Of a DNA stretch of 16,279 nt, positions 1 through 5,180 are shown in pieces. The notes beneath the pieces were generated by a model that was not told where the DNA came from, did not search any database, and was given only the letters and a program-made list of their open reading frames with translations. Both the position numbers and the translations under genes were made by a program. Each line of letters begins with the position of its first letter. The stretch's first letter is position 1. The stretch is from NCBI GenBank assembly GCA_031284065.1, contig JAITAP010000252.1, forward strand, positions 1 through 16,279, in the 5' to 3' direction. The DNA comes from Prevotellaceae bacterium. GTDB lineage: Bacteria; Bacteroidota; Bacteroidia; Bacteroidales; UBA932.

Positions 1-54
1 GTGGTTAGTGTAACCAGAAAAAAATAGCTTGCAGCTACGCCGCTAAAGAATTGC

Positions 55-90
55 AAGCCCCCTGATAGAAAATTTTCTATCAGGGGGCTT
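55..90. terminator. Perfect 36-bp palindrome, probable terminator of the original tRNA-Leu locus
   Basis: The 18-nt arms 55-72 and 73-90 are perfect reverse complements and would form a strong GC-capped hairpin in RNA from either strand. It lies just outside the left attachment repeat. In the uninterrupted chromosome it would follow the minus-strand tRNA-Leu directly, so it is probably that gene's native terminator, now separated from it by the mobile element. A second, weaker inverted repeat (about 28-34 with 51-57, followed on the minus strand by a T-rich run) lies next to it. The 3' boundary role is inferred from position. Confidence 0.6.
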
Positions 91-124
91 ATTTTCAGCG
101 GAAGTACCCGGGACGGGAATCGAA
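88..124. repeat. attL: left 37-bp direct repeat, fragment of the tRNA-Leu 3' end
   Basis: These 37 bases are identical to 4955-4991, which contain the T-loop side, acceptor stem and trailing bases of the intact tRNA-Leu. Identity stops at 125 (A here, C in the right copy). On the minus strand this copy holds only the tRNA 3' part with no anticodon arm, so it is a remnant made by site-specific integration and not a gene. Confidence 0.93.
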
Positions 125-166
125 AACACTATATATATATGCTCATTATAAGTATATTATAATTTT

Positions 167-535
167 TCAGGGCGCAAATAGGGCGCAAAGATTTTTACGG
201 GCTTTCACTTCCTTGAAGGTTGCTTGAGTTGCTTCGGGGTGAACTTTTGATAGAATTTTGAAAATCACATAAATATCTCTTCGTAGGAGCGTAATATCTG
301 CACTAAGTTGTACAATGGCTTCACTTATATTTTCCTGTTCTCTACCCATTCGCTGCCCGATTTTTTCCATTTCTGCTTTTGGATTTTCATTCTCCACCGG
401 GTTGATGCCAGATTTCTCAAAGTAGGCGAGTGCTCTTGCCAAATACTCCTTTTTGGTTGCGTTAGTCGACTTACTTAGCTGCTCAAGTTTTGTAGCAACA
501 TTTTTTTCAATGGTCACTGTCGTTTCTTTTTCCAT
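167..535 (-). CDS. Ribbon-helix-helix protein, BfmA/BtgA-like mobilisation accessory protein
   Basis: The product has 122 residues. The N-terminus (about 4-40) has the strand-helix-helix pattern of ribbon-helix-helix DNA-binding proteins: ETTVTIEKNVATKLEQL, then a turn and KKEYLARALAYFEKSGI. This block resembles Bacteroides BfmA/BtgA mobilisation proteins, which help process transfer origins. Residues 55-95 are charged and helical and could form a coiled coil. No relaxase gene accompanies it, so if it acts in transfer the nicking enzyme must come from elsewhere. Alternatively it is an element-specific regulator or partition-like factor. Its last codons and stop (167-189) are made from the two left AGGGCGCAAA repeats, so coding sequence and a presumed integrase-binding region overlap. 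The ATG is preceded by an A/T-rich stretch, usual for this phylum. The DNA-binding fold is fairly sure; the mobilisation role is tentative. Confidence 0.7.
   Translation of the reverse strand: MEKETTVTIEKNVATKLEQLSKSTNATKKEYLARALAYFEKSGINPVENENPKAEMEKIGQRMGREQENISEAIVQLSADITLLRRDIYVIFKILSKVHPEATQATFKEVKARKNLCALFAP
169..189 (+). repeat. Left AGGGCGCAAA direct repeats, candidate integrase arm sites
   Basis: AGGGCGCAAA occurs at 169-178 and again at 180-189, one helical turn (11 bp) apart. The same doublet with the same spacing and orientation recurs near the right end (4842-4862). Two inverted single copies lie upstream of the integrase start. Short repeats inside both ends of a tyrosine-recombinase element are typical of arm-type integrase or excisionase sites. 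The assignment is inferred from layout. Confidence 0.6.
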
Positions 536-552
536 GATATTATATTTTTTAA

Positions 553-768
553 CTATTTATGGCTCTCTTTAACGGTTTGTAATTGTTTGGTTTTTAAATA
601 CATAATAATTTTTCTCCCCGTTTTTTTAACCAATCGTAAGTTGCTAAAAACAAGGCTATTAATTTTTCGGCAATTGCAAATAATAGTTGTAAATACTTGA
701 TTATCAAAATCATCTTGTTTTTTGCAATTGGAAGAAAATTGCACGTTTTGTATGTGGTTGTAAATCAA
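553..768 (-). CDS. Small hypothetical ORF upstream of the BfmA-like gene
   Basis: A 71-codon reading frame runs in the same direction as the ribbon-helix-helix gene and ends 17 bp before its ATG, so the two could be co-transcribed. The product is basic, AT-codon-driven and rich in N, K, Q and I, with no domain, signal peptide or clear membrane segment. I do not recognise it. An internal ATG near codon 56 would leave only a 16-residue peptide. The frame may equally be untranslated leader sequence, so the call is weak. Confidence 0.3.
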   Translation of the reverse strand: MIYNHIQNVQFSSNCKKQDDFDNQVFTTIICNCRKINSLVFSNLRLVKKTGRKIIMYLKTKQLQTVKESHK

Positions 769-796
769 TTAAATTGCGACTTTGGAGCAATTGTCA

Positions 797-830
797 TTTT
801 GTATTACAAAACAGTTTTTGTAATACAAAA
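797..830. promoter_or_regulatory. Tandem pair of 15-bp palindromes (operator-like)
   Basis: TTTTGTATTACAAAA at 797-811 and TTTTGTAATACAAAA at 816-830 are separated by CAGT. Each is a perfect palindrome around its central base, and together they also form a 15-bp inverted repeat. The centres are 19 bp apart, close to two helical turns. This is the layout of a two-site operator for a dimeric repressor, plausibly one of the element's own HTH or ribbon-helix-helix proteins. It lies upstream of the minus-strand small ORF and BfmA-like gene. A cruciform or nick-site function is the alternative. The binding partner is not known. Confidence 0.55.
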
Positions 831-934
831 ACATACCTTGCCTGATGCTTGAGCAACACTATAGCAACCTTTCCAAGTTACATAATTCTTTTTCTATTTC
901 GGTAGCTCCTGTGAAAAAAGAAAGTTTTCTTTCA

Positions 935-1138
935 ATCTTACAGCGGGCGCACCCAGTAAGGTATTGTATGAGAAAAAGACATTTTACAGCATCATACAGT
1001 GTTACAATATTCTTATAATCATATAACTGTAATATAAATATTTAGTTATCAATATGCTGTAAGATACTGTAAAATGATGTAAGATATAAATTTTATTGTA
1101 ATTTATTGATTAACAATACCACTGTAACATCTGTAAGT
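935..1138. other. Candidate iteron-type replication origin of the element
   Basis: Plus-strand copies of a 10-bp unit, N-N-TGTAA-R-A-T, stand head to tail at 1056-1065, 1066-1075 and 1076-1085, with further copies at 1026 (ACTGTAATA), 1121 (ACTGTAACA) and 1130 (TCTGTAAGT). Minus-strand copies stand at 981-990 and 991-1000 and again near 935-944. The two sets face each other across a very AT-rich core at about 1001-1055. The stretches 980-999 and 1057-1076 form an 18-of-20 inverted repeat. Iterons flanking an AT-rich region just 3' of the rep gene is the arrangement known for SaPI-type satellite origins, and the VapE-family gene ends about 240 bp away. The origin function is inferred. Confidence 0.6.
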
Positions 1139-1154
1139 TACTTTGCATCTCAAA

Positions 1155-1350
1155 AGGAAAAAAGCCTTTCAAAAGAAAAAAAACATTTTGGGAGGCTTAA
1201 AAGGCTGCGGGTTTCCGTTGCGTGTAATTCCTCTTGCACTCGCTTTCTTTCAATTTATAGGCATATTTTGAGACAGAAACGGCTATCCCAACGCTCGGCC
1301 GGGTAGAGTTCTTTGGGGAGTTTGTTTTTTCTTTTGAAAGGCAGTTTTTG
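1155..1350 (-). ncRNA. Possible structured RNA or transfer origin closed by an 18-bp inverted repeat
   Basis: GCCTTTCAAAAGAAAAAA at 1164-1181 is the exact reverse complement of 1325-1342, enclosing 143 bases that are more GC-rich than the DNA around them. The stem extends by an A-run pairing with a T-run past a 2-nt bulge. Read on the minus strand, the closing arm is followed by TTTTTTCCTTTT, like an intrinsic terminator, so a transcript of about 185 nt could start downstream of the rep gene and end near 1155. Small local stems inside are plausible but imperfect. I do not recognise an RNA family. It could instead be an oriT, a small MITE-like insertion, or the rep gene's terminator with a long insert. 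Confidence 0.4.
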
Positions 1351-1375
1351 GGTGGACACAGCGGCGCAAGCCTTG

Positions 1376-2533
1376 CTATTCCTCGTTTTTTATTACGCTA
1401 TATCCATACCTGTCGCCCTGCGCTAACCTTGCGAATCCCAAGCTGCATAATGTTCTCCCCACTACTACCGGCTTAACTTTGTATGCTGACCGCGCGTGTA
1501 GGTAAATAGCAATCTCCGTAGCGCTCAAAAATTCCGCCTCTTTATTTTCATCTGGCTTTTTTAAGTATCTATTAATGAGCGTCTTTTCAATTGTTTGAAT
1601 TTGAAATTCCCGGTTACGCTCTTCATTTCGAAAAATATCTTCCGGTGACAAGTCGGCTTGGAAGCTTGTACTTTTGCTGAGTGCGTAAGCTTGTGCCCAC
1701 ACCTTGTTTATGTCTATTTCCGCCTTGTACGCCCATTTGATGGATGAGATGCGAAAACACAGCCAACGGACGCTACCGGTTTCATCATTGAGGAACTCAT
1801 CCATATTTGTTGAGCCGATGAAGCTGCATACACGTTTCATTACGCTGTTCCTGCGGTCGTAGGGCAAACGGTCGTTTACAAAAGTCTTACTAAAATTTGA
1901 TTTGAGTGAGTTTACGTCTCTTTTGGAGAGTGAAGCCAATTCATCAAGATTAATCAGCAAATTTCGACCTAAAAGGATGCGCGAATCTTTATCCCCTCCA
2001 ACAAAATCCTCTGCTATGTAGTCGCTCAGAGCGGATGGACAAAGAAACCGGCAAAATGTAGATTTACCACTGTTCTGCTGGTTGTGCACCAAAATTAGGG
2101 CTTGCTTGTTGACGTAACCGGGCACAAGCGCACACTTCACAGCTCGCACCAGCCACTTGCGGAAGTGGTAAGCAAACTCCTCCTGATGGATAGCCGAAAC
2201 ATAGGCGGCTAACCGCCCGATGCAGTCTTCGTCACGCTCCTCAACCCACTTGGGGAGCGTGGAAAAGTATTCCGCAAATGGGTTATAGCGTGGCACAAAA
2301 CTTGACCGCAGCAACGCCACTAACTTCTCAACGCTGATGGCGATACCCTTTTTTTGGAGTTCAATGTAAAGGGAGTGTTCGTTAGCAACCGAAAAAGTAT
2401 TGCCCCCCTTAGGGCTACATTCTATGTCCAGCTTGATTTCGTTTAGGCGGAAGTCGTAGTGTTCCGCTATGTAGTGTTCGGCAATGTGGAAAATGGTGTT
2501 CCCCTCCAAAGATTTTTGTTTTTTGGGCTTCAT
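1376..2533 (-). CDS. VapE-family P-loop replication protein
   Basis: The 385-residue product matches the virulence-associated E family, whose members include satellite and phage replication helicases. Visible landmarks are NPFAEYF (84-90), a helical segment with FRKWLVRAV (124-132), a Walker A-like loop NQQNSGKST (151-159), Walker B LINLDEL (193-199) and a sensor-like SFIGSTN (237-243) followed by FLNDETGSVRW. The C-terminal 45 residues look like the DUF3874-type winged-helix tail often fused to Bacteroidota VapE proteins. No N-terminal primase domain is present, so it is shorter than primase-helicase fusions. The first P-loop residue is N instead of G. The N-terminus carries a small tandem duplication, IAEHY IAEHY. 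Its ATG overlaps the stop of the upstream HTH gene (ATGA), implying coupled translation. It probably unwinds or initiates at the iterons 3' of the gene. Confidence 0.85.
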   Translation of the reverse strand: MKPKKQKSLEGNTIFHIAEHYIAEHYDFRLNEIKLDIECSPKGGNTFSVANEHSLYIELQKKGIAISVEKLVALLRSSFVPRYNPFAEYFSTLPKWVEERDEDCIGRLAAYVSAIHQEEFAYHFRKWLVRAVKCALVPGYVNKQALILVHNQQNSGKSTFCRFLCPSALSDYIAEDFVGGDKDSRILLGRNLLINLDELASLSKRDVNSLKSNFSKTFVNDRLPYDRRNSVMKRVCSFIGSTNMDEFLNDETGSVRWLCFRISSIKWAYKAEIDINKVWAQAYALSKSTSFQADLSPEDIFRNEERNREFQIQTIEKTLINRYLKKPDENKEAEFLSATEIAIYLHARSAYKVKPVVVGRTLCSLGFARLAQGDRYGYSVIKNEE

Positions 2534-2763
2534 CTTCCACGACTACAATACCTCTGAGCTTTTCTTTCTATCTCGTCAAGTGTAGCCACCCTATTCTGGC
2601 GTAACCATGCCATAAGCTCATTCAAATCAAAGTACACCATTTTGCCGTTTGGCTTGTAGTGGGGTATCCGCTGCTCAGAGGTCAACTTGTACAGGTATGA
2701 CTTGCTTAGCCCTGTATAAACTGCCGCTTCCGCGAATGTAAGAATTTCTTTCCTTGCTTCCAT
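2530..2763 (-). CDS. AlpA/excisionase-like helix-turn-helix protein
   Basis: The 77-residue product has the winged HTH of the MerR-like excisionase group: LTFAEAAVYTGLSKSYLYKLTSEQRIP, then a wing with KMVYFDLNELMAWL. Such proteins act as recombination directionality factors or activators (AlpA type) in integrative elements. The start at 2763 is chosen because the domain begins a few residues later. The 25 extra residues possible upstream are hydrophobic and unlike the family. The stop overlaps the VapE start by four bases (ATGA). TGCAAAA-type repeats just upstream (about 2798-2820) may be regulatory sites. Excisionase and regulator roles cannot be separated here. Confidence 0.8.
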   Translation of the reverse strand: MEARKEILTFAEAAVYTGLSKSYLYKLTSEQRIPHYKPNGKMVYFDLNELMAWLRQNRVATLDEIERKAQRYCSRGR

Positions 2764-2895
2764 TTTACTGTTTTTTGAGGTTAATAATGGGAAAAAATGC
2801 AATGCAAAAGTGGTGCAAAAAAAAGAAACAGTAAACAAAAGAAAGCGGTATTAGGCGAATGTTCCCAAATACCCCCTCAAATATCGCCTATTGCC

Positions 2896-3402
2896 TTAAC
2901 TTTGTGGCCGAATGGATGATTTTAGGGTTTTAAAGAAATTCTTAGTTTCGGAGTTCTTACACCTTACTTTCCCTAACTGTCCGTTGGTAACATGTTCTCC
3001 TTGTACAAGAAAACAATGCGCTGCTATTACCCATTTCCTTGCGCCATTGTCCGGGAAAAAAGCATTTACCATATTGCACAGGCCTTCTTTATTTCCTTGA
3101 AAATCCAAGTATTGGTCAAAGTTTTGAGGTCTGGTTGCTGCACCAAACACCCAATTAAAAAAAGTTTCATCGGTATCTTTTGGAAGATAAGCATTGCTAA
3201 TAAGTAAATCATATACTCTTTTTCTATTATCAGAGGTACAGACTAATGAAAATTGCAGATGCTGCTCCTTTTTGCTTTTTACGTTTTTCTTTTGCTCCCT
3301 TTTTTTATCTTGATATTCCCTCCATCTGATTACAAAAAGGGAAATTATCACTACTCCACTAGCTACCAAAAAAATTGTAAGAATGTTGTAAAATTGTTCC
3401 AT
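2896..3402 (-). CDS. Hypothetical protein with one N-terminal membrane helix
   Basis: The product has 168 residues. Residues about 8-26 (ILTIFLVASGVVIISLFVI) form a single membrane segment, followed by RW and a strongly basic stretch (30-46), which by the positive-inside rule places the rest in the cytoplasm. The soluble part (about 50-150) contains FFNWVFGAA, then FQGNKEGLCNMVNAFF, then RKWVIAAHCFL. This pattern resembles a small uncharacterised domain I associate with Bacteroidota mobile elements, but I cannot name it. It sits between the integrase and the excisionase-like gene, with 33 bp to the former and 132 bp to the latter. A membrane protein inside a minimal int-xis-rep module is unusual. 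It could serve exclusion, defence or helper interference, but none of these is shown by the sequence. Confidence 0.75.
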   Translation of the reverse strand: MEQFYNILTIFLVASGVVIISLFVIRWREYQDKKREQKKNVKSKKEQHLQFSLVCTSDNRKRVYDLLISNAYLPKDTDETFFNWVFGAATRPQNFDQYLDFQGNKEGLCNMVNAFFPDNGARKWVIAAHCFLVQGEHVTNGQLGKVRCKNSETKNFFKTLKSSIRPQS

Positions 3403-3435
3403 AGTTAATATAATTATTTAATAATCAGTAATTTG

Positions 3436-4617
3436 TCAAAATTTCAACTCAGGCAAACTATTTATTGCTGCTTCTTTCAAGCTATCCACTGCCCTTGTGT
3501 ATTTCTCCGTATGCTTAAGCCCGCTATGCCCCAAAAGGCTTGCAACAGTCTTTATATTAGCGCCGTTATTTAATATGTTCACGGCAAAAGAGTGGCGGGC
3601 ACAATGCCACGTTATGTGCTTATCTATACCTGCCCGCTTAGTCCAGTGCAGTAGTGCTTTTAGACACATATTAGCGCTCGGCAAGGAAAATATATACTCT
3701 GATTTTGCGTCGTTGGTAGAGGGTTTGCCTATCAAAGATAAATGCCCATCGGTTAGCGGTATGGTAACCCCGCTTGCCGCGCTGTGACCTTTTGTTTTAT
3801 CTTGCTCAAACCTTAACAGCTTATTTGCATAGTCCACATTACCAAACGTCAAATCTTTAACGTCACAATAACGAATACCGGTGTAAAGGCAAAAAATGAA
3901 TGCACGCCTTATATCAGGGTTCTGCCCGGTATAGGTGGTAGCTATCAGCTGCTGCATTTCATCAACGCTGAGGATGTCTTTTTTTAGCATCTGGCTGTCA
4001 ACTTTGCAGGTAATCCCCTCGCATGGATTTACTGTTAGCACATGCTTGTCAACCGCATATTTTACTACTTTTTTGAACCGTTGGAACGTTGAATATGCTC
4101 CCTCGCCTACACTCCGGCTTTGCAGGTATTCAGCAAAATTTTGCATCATATCTTTGCTTAGCTGCTGCGGCTTTATGGTCGTTTGAAACAAAGGATATTT
4201 TTCCTCAAGAAATTCCCTAAAGCGTCTCAATGCCTGCCGTATCACTTTTATATCTTTTTTGGTATAACCGTCTATGTAGGATTGAAAAAAGTCCAGAAAA
4301 TTCACAACTTTTTTTTCCAATCTGTACCCAAACTTACCCGCTTTCAACTCTTGCTCTTTTTCATTCCTTATTACCTTAGCCAACGCCAGAATTTCTTTAT
4401 TTTTTTGGCGTTCCTGCTCTGTTCTTGGAGTGCCCCAAAGGTATAAGTTCAAGCTTACCTTTCTCCTGTCAACTTTGACTACATTTTTCCCAGTGCGCTC
4501 ATCATAAGCATTTGTATATCCCAAATAATATTCGAGAAAAAGGCTCACATTTCCATCCGATAGCGTCTTTTGCTTTAGCTTGGGGTTATCGGTTATAATT
4601 GCATCATTTTTTGCCAT
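3436..4617 (-). CDS. int: Tyrosine recombinase (site-specific integrase)
   Basis: The 393-residue product has an N-terminal arm-DNA-binding-like region (about 15-95), a SAM-like core-binding domain (about 105-205) and a catalytic domain (about 215-380). The catalytic set is visible: R249 in TGIRYCD, a probable beta-hairpin lysine near 274-276, H338 and R341 in HCARHSF, H364 in LLGHS, and nucleophile Y373 in EKYTR. Length and order are those of Bacteroidota element integrases. It is the gene nearest the intact tRNA-Leu and is expected to recombine the 37-bp tRNA-derived repeats. A promoter-like sequence lies about 200 bp upstream, giving a long leader containing inverted repeats. The gene appears intact, so the element may still be able to excise. 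Confidence 0.95.
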   Translation of the reverse strand: MAKNDAIITDNPKLKQKTLSDGNVSLFLEYYLGYTNAYDERTGKNVVKVDRRKVSLNLYLWGTPRTEQERQKNKEILALAKVIRNEKEQELKAGKFGYRLEKKVVNFLDFFQSYIDGYTKKDIKVIRQALRRFREFLEEKYPLFQTTIKPQQLSKDMMQNFAEYLQSRSVGEGAYSTFQRFKKVVKYAVDKHVLTVNPCEGITCKVDSQMLKKDILSVDEMQQLIATTYTGQNPDIRRAFIFCLYTGIRYCDVKDLTFGNVDYANKLLRFEQDKTKGHSAASGVTIPLTDGHLSLIGKPSTNDAKSEYIFSLPSANMCLKALLHWTKRAGIDKHITWHCARHSFAVNILNNGANIKTVASLLGHSGLKHTEKYTRAVDSLKEAAINSLPELKF

Positions 4618-4817
4618 ATTACTGTCATTTTTGCGCCCTAAATCATGTAAGTATATATTTGATTATGAGCAATTTATATAGGCTTCTCTATTCTATTTGC
4701 GCCTCATTTTATTTGTTACTCGATTAACATCCAAATAAACGGTTGACCGAAATAATATTGTAATGAATTTATTTACAATCTATTGAGTTTATTTTTTCTC
4801 TTGTTTTCTTATGTTTG
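4618..4817 (-). other. Long AT-rich leader upstream of int
   Basis: No open frame is convincing here. Besides the two inverted motif copies it contains ATTGTAA at 4757-4763 pairing with TTACAAT at 4773-4779, and the palindrome-like CGGTTGACCG near 4740. These may be regulator sites in the int transcript or DNA. Confidence 0.4.
4630..4705 (-). repeat. Two inverted AGGGCGCAAA-like copies upstream of int
   Basis: TTTGCGCCCT at 4630-4639 and TTTGCGCCTC at 4696-4705 are reverse-oriented copies of the AGGGCGCAAA motif found as doublets at 169-189 and 4842-4862. The first lies 13 bp before the integrase start codon, so a protein bound here could also control int expression. Confidence 0.5.
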
Positions 4818-4851
4818 CAAAGGTAGAAAAAATATTTATTCGGGGTGCAAA
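4818..4851 (-). promoter_or_regulatory. Predicted Bacteroidota-type promoter for int
   Basis: On the minus strand TACCTTTG (4825 to 4818) fits the TAnnTTTG -7 box. A TTTG lies 22 bases upstream, inside the right repeat doublet. Transcription would start near 4811, about 190 nt before the integrase ATG. Overlap of the -33 box with the presumed integrase-binding repeat suggests autoregulation, by inference. Confidence 0.5.
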
Positions 4852-4862
4852 TAGGGCGCAAA
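4842..4862 (+). repeat. Right GGGGTGCAAA/AGGGCGCAAA doublet, candidate arm sites
   Basis: GGGGTGCAAA at 4842-4851 and AGGGCGCAAA at 4853-4862 repeat the left-end doublet with the same 11-bp period and orientation. Together with the left doublet they bracket the element, which supports a role in recombination. Confidence 0.6.
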
Positions 4863-4907
4863 AAATATCAAAATAAGGAGAAAAAAAGACGAATATCATC
4901 TAACAAA

Positions 4908-4938
4908 AAACCTCAACTTTCTAATTTAGTTGAGGTTT
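4908..4938 (-). terminator. Element-borne terminator downstream of tRNA-Leu
   Basis: The arms 4908-4917 and 4929-4938 form a 10-bp stem with an 11-nt loop. On the minus strand it is followed by a run of six T. It lies 34 bp beyond the tRNA 3' end, so after integration it would replace the original terminator now left at 55-90. Confidence 0.75.
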
Positions 4939-4954
4939 CTTGCTTTTGTTTTTT

Positions 4955-4991
4955 CTTATTTTCAGCGGAAGTACCCGGGACGGGAATCGAA
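4955..4991. repeat. attR: right 37-bp direct repeat within tRNA-Leu
   Basis: Identical to 88-124. It covers the 3' part of tRNA-Leu from the T loop through the acceptor stem and 17 further bases, so integration rebuilds a complete tRNA gene. Confidence 0.93.
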
Positions 4992-5057
4992 CCCGTATGA
5001 ACATTGCTGCTCACAGGATTTTAAGTCCTGCGTGTCTACCTATTCCACCACCCGGGC
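4972..5057 (-). tRNA. tRNA-Leu (anticodon UAA)
   Basis: The minus strand gives an 86-nt class II tRNA. The acceptor arms are GCCCGGG and CCCGGGT, with A as discriminator and no encoded CCA. The anticodon stem CAGGA/TCCTG encloses the loop CTTAAAA, hence UAA. A long variable arm (around GAGCAGCAATGTTC) is typical of leucine tRNA, and the T arm reads CGGGTTCGATTCCCG. Its 3' half is supplied by the integrated element. A TACATTTG box lies about 16 bp upstream. Confidence 0.95.
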
Positions 5058-5072
5058 AACAAAATGAGGGTA

Positions 5073-5080
5073 CAAATGTA
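5073..5080 (-). promoter_or_regulatory. -7 box for tRNA-Leu
   Basis: TACATTTG on the minus strand matches TAnnTTTG and would place the transcription start a few bases before the tRNA 5' end at 5057. No clear TTTG -33 box is seen at the expected distance. Confidence 0.55.
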
Positions 5081-5152
5081 GCAATTTTTCCGGAATTGTA
5101 TATAAGAGTTGAAAATTGAGCGTTGAGAATTGGGTTTGCGCCAGCCAACTTT

Positions 5153-5180
5153 TAGTTTTTAGTTTTTAGTTTTTAGTTTT
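5153..5180. repeat. Four tandem TAGTTTT units
   Basis: Four 7-bp units start at 5153, 5160, 5167 and 5174 and abut the stop codon of the ABC ATPase gene at 5181. They are a short intergenic microsatellite. In the minus-strand transcript they read AAAACTA and form no terminator. Confidence 0.8.

Larger units (their letters stand above)
88..4991 (-). mobile_element. Satellite-like or mobilisable integrative element inserted in tRNA-Leu(UAA)
   Basis: Perfect 37-bp repeats (88-124 and 4955-4991) delimit a unit whose period is 4,867 bp. The intact tRNA lies at the right end and the integrase gene is the one closest to it, as in many tRNA-targeting elements. Contents on the minus strand are integrase, a membrane protein, an excisionase-like HTH protein, a VapE-family replication protein, a weak small ORF and a BfmA-like ribbon-helix-helix protein. 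A candidate origin lies 3' of the replication gene. The unit is much more AT-rich than the flanking chromosome. No structural phage gene, relaxase, transposase or obvious cargo is visible, so it probably moves with a helper. Whether it is a phage satellite or a mobilisable genomic island cannot be decided from sequence alone. Confidence 0.9.

Noticed and set aside
88..124. A second tRNA-Leu gene at the left end
   Set aside because: Only the T-arm and acceptor 3' side are present; the anticodon and D arms are missing, so it is an attachment-site remnant.
1106..1306. Plus-strand 66-codon frame with a TTG start
   Set aside because: It runs through the iterons and the 18-bp inverted repeat, has no recognisable domain, and its composition follows the underlying repeats. 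It looks like a chance frame.
2764..2838. N-terminal 25-residue extension of the HTH protein
   Set aside because: The extension is hydrophobic and unlike the family; the internal ATG at 2763 gives the usual length and domain start.
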